Below, one piece after another: positions 26,457-33,304 of a stretch of 64,000 bases of DNA. The notes below the pieces were generated by a model. It was not told where the DNA came from and did not search any database. It worked only from the letters and a program-made list of their open reading frames with translations. The DNA is taken from contig NZ_CP050137.1 in NCBI RefSeq assembly GCF_013344685.1, forward strand, positions 2,845,001 through 2,909,000, in the 5' to 3' direction. The position numbers and the translations under genes were made by a program. The first letter of the stretch is position 1. Every line of letters starts with the position of its first letter. Source of the DNA: Sphingomonas sp. CL5.1 (lineage in GTDB: Bacteria > Pseudomonadota > Alphaproteobacteria > Sphingomonadales > Sphingomonadaceae).

Positions 26457-26487
26457 GCCCCCTTTGTCCGGGCGCGCGGCGGTCAGG

Positions 26488-27030
26488 TCACTTCGGGAAT
26501 AGCACCTGCGCCTCGACCCGCGCATCCGCCTTGCGGATCAGCCACTTGCCGTTGACCTTCACATAATCCTCGACGACCCGCTCGAAGCCCATGCCGTTCT
26601 GCGCGCCAATCTGTCCGTAGCCGTTGATGAACCACTTCGCGCGCGCGCGATCGGTGCCGACATATTCGAATTGCGGCATCGTGCAGATGTGGATCGACTT
26701 GCCCTGGCTCAGCAACTGTCGGGCGATGTCCATGAAGCCGTCCGCGCTCCTGGTCTCGATCGGCGGGCGCACGGCGCTGCCGTTCGGGCCGCTGTTGTCC
26801 GCGAAATACAGCTCGAAATCGTCGGCCATCGTCGCGCGCAGCGCCGGCCAGTCATGGCTGTCGAGCGAGCGGCAGAAGGTCAGCCGCAGGTTCTTCATAT
26901 CCTCCATCGCCAGCAGGCGCTCGACGCCCCTCAGCTCCACCTTGGGCGGCGCCTCCGCCGTTTGCGCCAGCGCCCCGCCGCTCATCGCGGTCAACGCGAT
27001 CGCCGGAAGATATTTCGCAAGGCCATTCAT
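26488..27030 (-). CDS. Exported SnoaL/NTF2-like protein (exported copy 1)
   Basis: A 180-aa SnoaL-like protein with an N-terminal signal peptide (hydrophobic run to SGGALAQ), so probably periplasmic. The mature part shares a diagnostic pattern with the copies at 32234 and 39552: MEDMKNLRLTFCRSLDSHDW, DDFELYFADNSGP, VRPPIETRS, SIHICTMPQF, WFINGYGQIG and a basic end VLFPK. The longer frame upstream is not used because the start at 27030 has GGAGAG before it and exposes the signal peptide. Divergent from an SDR with two palindromes between. Function unknown; isomerisation or hydration of a substrate during uptake is possible. Confidence 0.85.
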   Translation of the reverse strand: MNGLAKYLPAIALTAMSGGALAQTAEAPPKVELRGVERLLAMEDMKNLRLTFCRSLDSHDWPALRATMADDFELYFADNSGPNGSAVRPPIETRSADGFMDIARQLLSQGKSIHICTMPQFEYVGTDRARAKWFINGYGQIGAQNGMGFERVVEDYVKVNGKWLIRKADARVEAQVLFPK

Positions 27031-27108
27031 GTGCTTCTCTCCATGCTGAGGAACGGGCTGCTCGCCGGGCGCCCCGATCGCCAGCATGGCCGTTTTTCCG
27101 GCGCGCTC

Positions 27109-27128
27109 TGCCCCCATCGCTAGGGACA
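27109..27128. promoter_or_regulatory. Candidate regulon operator S2
   Basis: TGCCCCCATCGCTAGGGACA, 79 bp before the minus-strand SnoaL start. It is an exact inverted copy of S3; the two centres are 38 bp apart. Confidence 0.65.
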
Positions 27129-27146
27129 AGGGAACCGGGGACGGCC

Positions 27147-27166
27147 TGTCCCTAGCGATGGGGGCA
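27147..27166. promoter_or_regulatory. Candidate regulon operator S3
   Basis: TGTCCCTAGCGATGGGGGCA, the exact reverse complement of S2. TGATAC at 27186-27191 lies about 30 bp from its centre and could be the -10 of the SDR gene starting at 27232. Confidence 0.65.
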
Positions 27167-27231
27167 GCGAGTGGCCGGGGACCGATGATACCCGCTGCCC
27201 GGCAACCACGAATGGTCGGTGGGAGAGATTG

Positions 27232-27990
27232 ATGGCGGGTATCGAGGGGCGTTCGATCGTCGTGACGGGCGGCGCCAGCGGGATCGGCGAGGCCGCCGTC
27301 CGGCTGTTCGCCGCGCATGGCGCGCTGGTGACGGCTGCCGACTTCAATGTGGAGCGCGGCACGGCGCTGGCCGATGAGCTGGACCGGCAGGGGCTGAACG
27401 TCCAGTTCGTGCGCGCCGATATCTCGCGTGAGGAGGATGTCGCGGCGATGGTCGAGGCGGCGGAGCGGCGCTACGGCCGGCTCGACGGCGCGTTCAACAA
27501 TGCCGGCATCGCAAACGCGCCGGGCCTGCTCGCGGACATGACGTTCGCGGAGTTCCAGCGGGTGTTCGGCGTCAATGCCTTTGGCACGTTCCTGTGCATG
27601 AAATATGAGATCCAGGCGATGTTGCGCGTCGGCGGCGGGGCGATCGTCAATACATCGTCGGTCAGCGCGCTGATCTACGACAGCCAGCTCGCCGCCTATT
27701 CCGCCTCCAAGCACGCCATCACCGGGCTGACCCGCGCGGCGGCGGCGGAATATGGCGAGAGGAACATCCGGGTGAACGCGATCGCCCCGTCCGCGACGCG
27801 CACGCCGCTCTACATGGAATATGTCGAGGCGAACCCGGACTATGTGAAGACGCTGGAGGACAAGCACGCCTTGCGCCGCGCCGCCGAGCCGGTGGAGCAG
27901 GCACGCGCGGCGATGTGGCTGCTCTCGGACGAGCCGTCGTTCGTCACCGGCGTCACCCTGCCGGTGGACGGCGGCTACACGCTCTATTGA
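27232..27990 (+). CDS. Short-chain dehydrogenase/reductase (SDR)
   Basis: Classical NAD(P)-dependent SDR of 252 aa. Seen: VTGGASGIGEAAVRLF for cofactor binding, NNAGIAN, the NTSSVSAL serine region, YSASKHAI with catalytic Tyr and Lys, and the TLPVDGGYTLY end. It probably oxidises a secondary alcohol to a ketone or the reverse. GGGAGAG precedes the ATG at 27232. It is divergent from an exported SnoaL protein with operators S2 and S3 between, so the two are likely co-induced. Confidence 0.92.
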   Translation: MAGIEGRSIVVTGGASGIGEAAVRLFAAHGALVTAADFNVERGTALADELDRQGLNVQFVRADISREEDVAAMVEAAERRYGRLDGAFNNAGIANAPGLLADMTFAEFQRVFGVNAFGTFLCMKYEIQAMLRVGGGAIVNTSSVSALIYDSQLAAYSASKHAITGLTRAAAAEYGERNIRVNAIAPSATRTPLYMEYVEANPDYVKTLEDKHALRRAAEPVEQARAAMWLLSDEPSFVTGVTLPVDGGYTLY

Positions 27991-28045
27991 ATCGATCCGC
28001 GCCCGGCGTAGGGCAAACGCCGCGTCTCAAGAAGGGCCAAGGGGG

Positions 28046-29046
28046 TTGCGGCTGAGCAATGGCGCGTCCAGGCCGTTCCGCTGGGTGGTCGGCGGCAATT
28101 ATTCCAATAACAAGGTCGATCAGGTCGCCGATTTCGATTATCGCTATACGTCGGTCAACGAAACGGTGTTCACCGTATTCGGCTACAACCTCGATCGCGC
28201 GCATTACAGCAATTACCAGAAGCTCACGAGCTTCGCCTTTTTCGCGAACGGTGAATACGATCTTGCCAGCACGCTGACCTTCAAGGCCGGCGCGCGCTAC
28301 ACCAGGGCGCAGAGCAGTGCGACGATCTGCAACACCGATCTGACCGGCGACCCGAAGGGAACCGGGCCGTTCCTCTATGACGTGGTGTTCGGCGGCGCCT
28401 ATGGCACTTTCCATGCCGGGGATTGTTTCGCGGGCAATGATCTTGGCGCGACGATCAACGGCGTGCCGCCCGGCGCGCCGGGCCAATATAAGGATACGCT
28501 GACCGAGGATAACGTCTCGTGGACGGCGGGCCTGGATTACAAGCCGCGGCCCGGCCTGCTGTTCTATGCCAACGTCAGTCGCGGCTACAAGGCGGGCAGC
28601 TTCCCGGCGGTGTCGGCGACCAGCTTCGTCCAGTATCGCGCGGTGAAACAGGAATCGGTCACCGCATACGATACGCGGATGCCGTTCGCATCGAAATACC
28701 AGCTTTCATCGAACCTAGACTATGAATTCCCGATCTCGGATCGAATGAAGATGTTCTTCGGTACCAGCGCGAACCTGCGTTCGGATACGATCGCAGTAGT
28801 CGGCGGAGACGTGAGTGCCGCGAACGCTATCCCGTCGAATATCAAGCTGCACGGCATCGATGGCTATGTGCTCGTCGATGCGCGCGCCGGGATAGCCAGC
28901 GCGGATGATCGCTGGCGCGTGTCGGTGTTCGGCAAGAACATCTCCAATCAATATTATTGGAACAACGCCATCACCTCATCCGACGCGATCGCACGGTTCG
29001 CGGGGATGCGGCCACCTACGGCGTGAGCCTCTTGTTCCGCTATTGA
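28046..29046 (+). pseudogene. Decayed TonB-dependent receptor, TBDR3 paralogue
   Basis: Remnant of a receptor related to TBDR3. Homology begins abruptly at LRLSNGASRPFRWVVGGNY, matching the middle of TBDR3, so signal peptide, TonB box, plug and part of the barrel (about 390 aa) are missing. Near QESVTAYDTRMPF about 95 residues present in TBDR3 are absent, and the reading frame resumes at the segment matching YTPKHQVSVSANY. Near 29007-29012 a one-base loss moves the frame; the lost frame would read ATYGVSLLFRY and end at 29046, as expected for a receptor C-terminus. No signal sequence or RBS is present. Not functional as a receptor. Confidence 0.85.
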
Positions 29047-29048
29047 GA

Positions 29049-29100
29049 AACGTTGCCGGTTGTGGCGGTGATGGGGATCATCGCCATAACCTGCAACGTT
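29049..29100. terminator. Imperfect long hairpin between decayed receptor and SDR
   Basis: AACGTTGC at 29049 pairs with GCAACGTT ending at 29100; with inner GGTT/AACC and TGGCG/CGCCA blocks the stem is about 19 bp with two mismatches. It lies between convergent coding ends and may be a bidirectional terminator. Confidence 0.45.
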
Positions 29101-29102
29101 GG

Positions 29103-29894
29103 TCAGATGGAATCCGCCACACCGCCGTCAACCCGCAGCGCGGCGCCGGTTGTGGCGGAGGCGAGGGGGGAGCAGGTGTAGAGAATAAGGTTCGCCACAT
29201 CCTCGCATGTCGCGAAGCGTTTGGTGATCGAGGAAGGGCGCAACGTCTTGAGCATCTCGGTGCCATATTCCTCGAGCGTCGTGCCGGTGCGGCGGATCTC
29301 CTCCTCGAACAGTGCCTTGACGCCCTCGCTAAGCGTAGGACCGGGCAGCACGGTGTTCACCGTCACCCCAGTGCCGGCCATGACCTTCGCAAGGCCCCGC
29401 GACAGGCCAAGCAACGCCGTCTTGGTCGTGCCGTAGTGCATCATATCGGGAGGCGTGCTGATGGCGCATTCGGAGCTGATGAATACGACGCGGCCCCAAT
29501 TGCGCTTGCCCATCGTCGGCAGATAGGCGCGGGACAAGCGCACGCCGGACATGATGTTGACGTCGAAATAAGTTTGCCAGCTGTCGTCGGATATCTCGAA
29601 GAAGTCGGCATTCTCGTAGATCGCGGCATTGTTCACGAGGATATCGCAGGTCCGCGCCTGATCGACGAGCTGGCGGCAACCCTCCGCGTTTCCGAGATCG
29701 GCTGTCGCGCCTGATACCTGTGCGCCTGGAACTGTCGCCCTGATGTCCTCCACCGCCGCGGTGACCCGCGCGGCGTCGCGGTCGTTCACCACCACCTGCG
29801 CGCCCGCTTCGGCGAAAAGCCTCGCCGTCGCCTTGCCGATTCCCTGTCCCGCGCCGGTGACGATGGCGGTTTTGCCGTTCAACGTAATTTGCAT
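29103..29894 (-). CDS. Short-chain dehydrogenase/reductase (SDR)
   Basis: Classical SDR of 263 aa. Seen: AIVTGAGQGIGKATARLF, NNAAIYENADFFEI, the VFISSECAIS serine region, HYGTTKTALLGLSRGLAK with catalytic Tyr and Lys, and C-terminal ALRVDGGVADSI. The start at 29894 has GAGGAAAA upstream; the frame to 29939 adds polar residues. It lies 63 bp downstream of an aldehyde dehydrogenase on the same strand, suggesting an alcohol to aldehyde/ketone to acid series. Confidence 0.9.
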   Translation of the reverse strand: MQITLNGKTAIVTGAGQGIGKATARLFAEAGAQVVVNDRDAARVTAAVEDIRATVPGAQVSGATADLGNAEGCRQLVDQARTCDILVNNAAIYENADFFEISDDSWQTYFDVNIMSGVRLSRAYLPTMGKRNWGRVVFISSECAISTPPDMMHYGTTKTALLGLSRGLAKVMAGTGVTVNTVLPGPTLSEGVKALFEEEIRRTGTTLEEYGTEMLKTLRPSSITKRFATCEDVANLILYTCSPLASATTGAALRVDGGVADSI

Positions 29895-29957
29895 GATATT
29901 TTCCTCGCCATGACTGCGCGGTTCTTGGGATTTGTCCACGAAGATGGGGCCGTTGCG

Positions 29958-31424
29958 TCAGTCCAGATTCATGTAGATCGCCTTGGGATACAGGAAGCTG
30001 TCGACATGCTCCCGCGATCCCTTCCAGCCGTAGCCGCTCATCTTGTATCCGCCGAAGCCGACGGCCGGATCGAGAACGCCGTAGCAATTGACCCAGACGG
30101 TGCCCGCATCAATCGCGTCCGACACCTTGTGGGCGGTGGACAGATCGCGGGTCCACACGCCGCCGGCGAGGCCGAAGCTGGTGTCATTGGCCAGGCGGAT
30201 CGCCTCCTCCATGTCATCGAAGGGAATGATCGATGCCACCGGGCCGAATATCTCCTCGCGCGCGATTGTCATGTCGTTCGATACGCCGGCGAAGATAGTA
30301 GGCTCGACGAAGAAGCCAGATGCCAGCTCGCCACCGAGCCGCGTGCCGCCGCTTGCTAATCGCGCGCCCTCGCGGCCCCCGATCTCCACATAGTTCATCA
30401 CTCGATCGAGCTGTCGTTGCGAAATCAACGGCCCGAGCTGCGTATCGGGAGCCAGGCCGTTGCCGACACGAATGGTCCTGGTGAAATCCCGCATCCGTGC
30501 GACGAATTCCTCATGGATCGGTCGCTGGACGAAAATCCGGGTGCCGGCGACGCAGACCTGTCCGCTATTGGTGTAGACGCCCATCGCGGCGCCGGGCACG
30601 GCCTTGTCGAGGTCCGCGTCGGCAAAGACGATATCGGGAGACTTCCCGCCGAGTTCGAGCTGGACCCGCTTGATGTTGCCGGCCGACGCCCGAATGATGC
30701 TCTGGGCCGTGACATAGGACCCGGTGAAGGCGACGCGGTCGACGTCCATATGCTCGGCGAGCGCCTGCCCTGCATCGCGGCCGTAACCGGTGACGACGTT
30801 GATAACGCCCTCTGGTACACCAGCTTCAAGCAGAAGTTCCGCCGTGCGCAGGACGGAGAGCGAGGCGTCCTCGGCCGGCTTGATCACGGCGGTGCAGCCG
30901 GTTGCGAGGGTTGGCCCGAAAATCCACCACTGACCCATGAGCGGCCCGTTCCACGGGATGATTCCGCCGACGACGCCTACTGGCGCCTTGCGCTTTAGCG
31001 TCATGAAATTCCCAGGCAGGGAATTGGGTGCGGCCTCGGTGGTCGCGGCGTCGGTGTGCGACGCATAGAATTGGATGACTTGCGACGTCCATTCCCTGAA
31101 CGCGCGCGTGCGAGCGAGCGGGGCGCCCATATCGAGCGTCTCGATCAGCGCCAGCTCATCAAAATTATCGAGGAGGACATCATGCACCTTGAGTATCAGC
31201 TTGCGTCGCTGGTGCGGCGTCCAGCGGCTCCATTCGCCCTCGAACGCGTGTCGCGCCGCCGCGACCGCGCGGTCGACGTCGCCGGTTCCGCCCCGGGCGA
31301 TCTGGCACATGACGTCGCCGGTCGCGGGGTTGATCGCGTCAATCCGCTCGCCGGATTGTGCCTCAATCCATTCACCGCCGATCAGGAGTTTTTTTGCTCC
31401 ATTCATAAATGCCGGCATGTTCAT
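29958..31424 (-). CDS. NAD(P)-dependent aldehyde dehydrogenase
   Basis: Aldehyde dehydrogenase of 488 aa. Seen: LLIGGEWIEAQSGERID, IIPWNGPLMGQWW, FTGSYVTAQ, LELGGKSPDIVF (Glu257), NSGQVCVAGTR (Cys291) and EEIFGPVASIIPFDD. The first ATG after the probable leader (31424) is used; MPAFMNG at 31418 is an alternative. The RBS is weak. It starts a probable two-gene operon with the SDR at 29103. The promoter region contains operator S4, with TAGCTC about 31 bp from its centre as a possible -10. Confidence 0.9.
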   Translation of the reverse strand: MNMPAFMNGAKKLLIGGEWIEAQSGERIDAINPATGDVMCQIARGGTGDVDRAVAAARHAFEGEWSRWTPHQRRKLILKVHDVLLDNFDELALIETLDMGAPLARTRAFREWTSQVIQFYASHTDAATTEAAPNSLPGNFMTLKRKAPVGVVGGIIPWNGPLMGQWWIFGPTLATGCTAVIKPAEDASLSVLRTAELLLEAGVPEGVINVVTGYGRDAGQALAEHMDVDRVAFTGSYVTAQSIIRASAGNIKRVQLELGGKSPDIVFADADLDKAVPGAAMGVYTNSGQVCVAGTRIFVQRPIHEEFVARMRDFTRTIRVGNGLAPDTQLGPLISQRQLDRVMNYVEIGGREGARLASGGTRLGGELASGFFVEPTIFAGVSNDMTIAREEIFGPVASIIPFDDMEEAIRLANDTSFGLAGGVWTRDLSTAHKVSDAIDAGTVWVNCYGVLDPAVGFGGYKMSGYGWKGSREHVDSFLYPKAIYMNLD

Positions 31425-31592
31425 GTCGTGACTTTCACTCAAAAGATGGCCGCCGCAGACTGCTTTCCCGGTCGGCGATCGTATCATCACGGTGAAGAAG
31501 ACTTCCGCACACTCGTCGCGATCGGCGACTATGTCAGGCTTTCCTCTCAACTGTGATTGATCCCAGAGCTAGGTTGCCGCGGCGCGACTGTC

Positions 31593-31612
31593 TGCCCCCA
31601 TCGGAAGGGACA
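31593..31612. promoter_or_regulatory. Candidate regulon operator S4
   Basis: TGCCCCCATCGGAAGGGACA: left half-site perfect, right half-site AAGGGACA with one change. Confidence 0.55.
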
Positions 31613-31664
31613 ACGCCCTTCCGGACCAATTCTGCGGGGGTGGGGAGGGGATTTACATCTCGTC

Positions 31665-31684
31665 TGTCCCTACGGGCGGGGACG
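31665..31684. promoter_or_regulatory. Candidate regulon operator S5
   Basis: TGTCCCTACGGGCGGGGACG: left half-site perfect, right half CGGGGACG with two changes. Confidence 0.5.
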
Positions 31685-31792
31685 TTCGCCTGGCCGGTAT
31701 CGGCCGTATCATACCGCATTGGTCCACGATGTATTTGCCCGCGCATTGCGATGTTCGCGAAAATTCGGGGCCACGAAATCGGGGGAGAGGAA

Positions 31793-32125
31793 ATGGGTAA
31801 TATTTCGCTGGGCGTCGTGGGAATGGTGATCGGCTCGCTTGTATTTCAACTCGTCGGAATATTCCTGCTGCCGATGACCAGAGGGTTTACCGATCCTCTG
31901 CCTACTTTGGGATCCGCTCTTGGTTTCCTGATCGGAATCGGTTTCCTCGCCAGGTTGAGCACATCGGGTATGAACATCAGCATCCTGATCCCGCTGATTT
32001 CTGCGCTCAATCCGCTCGGCGCCTTAGTGATCGGCGTGCTTGTCTATGGAGACAGCGCGCCATTTGCGAAGATCGCGATGCTGGTCACCGCATGTGTTCT
32101 CATCGGTGTGGCTGGCATCGTGTAG
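31793..32125 (+). CDS. SMR-like four-helix membrane protein lacking the conserved Glu
   Basis: A 110-aa very hydrophobic protein with four predicted membrane helices, the length and layout of small multidrug resistance (EmrE-type) proteins. From residue 14 it can be aligned to EmrE without gaps: GFT and the following Pro match, and the C-terminal helix fits. At the place of EmrE Glu14, the proton- and substrate-coupling residue, it has Gln19. It therefore may not be a proton antiporter; a facilitator or partner of a larger transporter is possible. GGGGGAGAGG precedes the ATG at 31793. It is divergent from an aldehyde dehydrogenase, with operator S5 upstream. Confidence 0.7.
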   Translation: MGNISLGVVGMVIGSLVFQLVGIFLLPMTRGFTDPLPTLGSALGFLIGIGFLARLSTSGMNISILIPLISALNPLGALVIGVLVYGDSAPFAKIAMLVTACVLIGVAGIV

Positions 32126-32157
32126 TGCCGGTGTAGGTCCTCCCACCACGGAATGAA

Positions 32158-32189
32158 CGCACGGCATAGGGAATCCCCTATGCCGTGCG
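32158..32189. terminator. Perfect 14-bp hairpin between convergent genes
   Basis: CGCACGGCATAGGG (32158-32171) is followed by AATC and its exact reverse complement (32176-32189). The convergent position suggests a bidirectional terminator, but there is no T-tract. Its core CATAGGG/CCCTATG resembles the LysR box at 16601, although spacing is one base longer (T-N12-A). Confidence 0.55.
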
Positions 32190-32233
32190 GGCGGGCAGGC
32201 AGATGAACTCGACCCTGACACCAGGAGAAAATT

Positions 32234-32809
32234 TTACTTTGGCAGGGGAATATATGCCTCCACGCGGCCATCGGCTTTCTTGATAAGCCACTTTCCGTTG
32301 ATACGGACATAATCTTCAATGATTCGTTCGAAACCCATGCCGGACTGGCCGCCGATCTCGCCGTAGCCCTGAATGAACCATAAGGCGCGCGCGCGGTTTG
32401 CCGTGACGAACACGAATTGCGGCATGGTGCAGATATGGATGGAATGCCCCGTGAGGTAGCGCTTCAACCAAGCCATATAATCCGTCACGCCACTCACTTC
32501 GATCGGCGGGCGCACGTTGGGGCCATCCGGCCCGTCGGTCTGCGCGAAATACATCTCGAAATCGTCGCTGATGGTGGTCCGCAGCAAGTTCCAGTCATGG
32601 CTGTCGAGTGAACGACAGAAGGTCTGGCGAAGGTTTTTCATCTCCTCCATCGCGAGCAAGCGATCGAGCCCGGCAATCTCCGGCCCCGGCGCGGCCATCG
32701 GCATGCTTTTGCCAACGCTCCCCGGACCCTCCGCCGCCATTACGGGGCCGGTAGCGATCAGCGCGAGCACGCCAGTCATTCCCCACCGCGCTACTTTTGA
32801 AGCTATCAT
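32234..32809 (-). CDS. Exported SnoaL/NTF2-like protein (exported copy 2)
   Basis: A 191-aa protein with signal peptide ending GPVMAAEG. The mature part carries the same blocks as the copies at 26488 and 39552: MEEMKNLRQTFCRSLDSHDW, DDFEMYFAQTDGPDGP, VRPPIEVSG, SIHICTMPQF, WFIQGYGEIG and YIPLPK. GGAGAGG precedes the ATG. It follows the cupin gene by 47 bp on the same strand, downstream of TBDR2, and so is probably expressed with receptor and cupin. Role unknown, but periplasmic placement next to a receptor suggests a substrate-handling step before import across the inner membrane. Confidence 0.85.
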   Translation of the reverse strand: MIASKVARWGMTGVLALIATGPVMAAEGPGSVGKSMPMAAPGPEIAGLDRLLAMEEMKNLRQTFCRSLDSHDWNLLRTTISDDFEMYFAQTDGPDGPNVRPPIEVSGVTDYMAWLKRYLTGHSIHICTMPQFVFVTANRARALWFIQGYGEIGGQSGMGFERIIEDYVRINGKWLIKKADGRVEAYIPLPK

Positions 32810-32856
32810 TTATCCTCTCCATTGTCGGTAGAACGTTTATGATTACCGGTAGTGGT

Positions 32857-33267
32857 TCAATCCTTCGCGAGCGGCGCGAGATATTCCTCCTCCGTAACCT
32901 TCTCCATCCAGGTCACGGGAGAGCCGCTGACGGATTCCTGGATGGCGATGTGGGTCATGCCTTCGTCCGGAGTAGCGCCGTGCCAGTGCCTGTGCTCGGC
33001 CGGGCACCAAAGTATGTCGCCGGCGTGGAATTCCAGTTTTCGCCCGCCTTCGATCCGGGTCCAGCCTGTTCCTTCGGTTACGATCAATGTCTGGCCCGTC
33101 GGATGCGTGTGCCAGGCGGTGCGCGCGCCGGGTTCGAAATGGACGAGGGCGCCGCTGACCCGCGATGGTTCGGGGCGCTGAAACTGCCCGGTGATCGTGA
33201 CCCTTCCCGTGAAATACTCCGACGGCCCATCGACGGTCTTGAGTTCAGTCTTGCGCATGATGTTCAT
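32857..33267 (-). CDS. Single-domain cupin, (R)-mandelonitrile-lyase-like
   Basis: A 136-aa single cupin. GPSEYFTGRVTITGQFQRPE, FEPGARTAWHTHPTGQTLIV, HAGDILWCPAEHRHWHGATP and MTHIAIQE resemble the small manganese-dependent cupin hydroxynitrile lyases described from acidobacteria, with His, His, Gln and His in the metal-ligand positions. That is family resemblance only: the natural role of these cupins is unclear, and a lyase, isomerase or oxygenase acting on a pathway intermediate is equally possible. GGAGGG lies 9 bp before the ATG at 33267. It sits between TBDR2 and an exported SnoaL gene, all on the minus strand. Confidence 0.8.
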   Translation of the reverse strand: MNIMRKTELKTVDGPSEYFTGRVTITGQFQRPEPSRVSGALVHFEPGARTAWHTHPTGQTLIVTEGTGWTRIEGGRKLEFHAGDILWCPAEHRHWHGATPDEGMTHIAIQESVSGSPVTWMEKVTEEEYLAPLAKD

Positions 33268-33304
33268 GTCGTCATTCCCTCCTGAACCGAGACAACCCTG
33301 GCCG

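Larger units (their letters stand above)
31425..31792. promoter_or_regulatory. Divergent promoter region with operators S4 and S5
   Basis: A 368-bp gap between the aldehyde dehydrogenase (minus) and the SMR-like gene (plus). It contains two palindromes, each nearer to one promoter: TAGCTC (31571-31566, minus) and TATCAT (31707-31712, plus) sit about 31-32 bp from the S4 and S5 centres. No convincing gene is seen in it. Confidence 0.55.
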
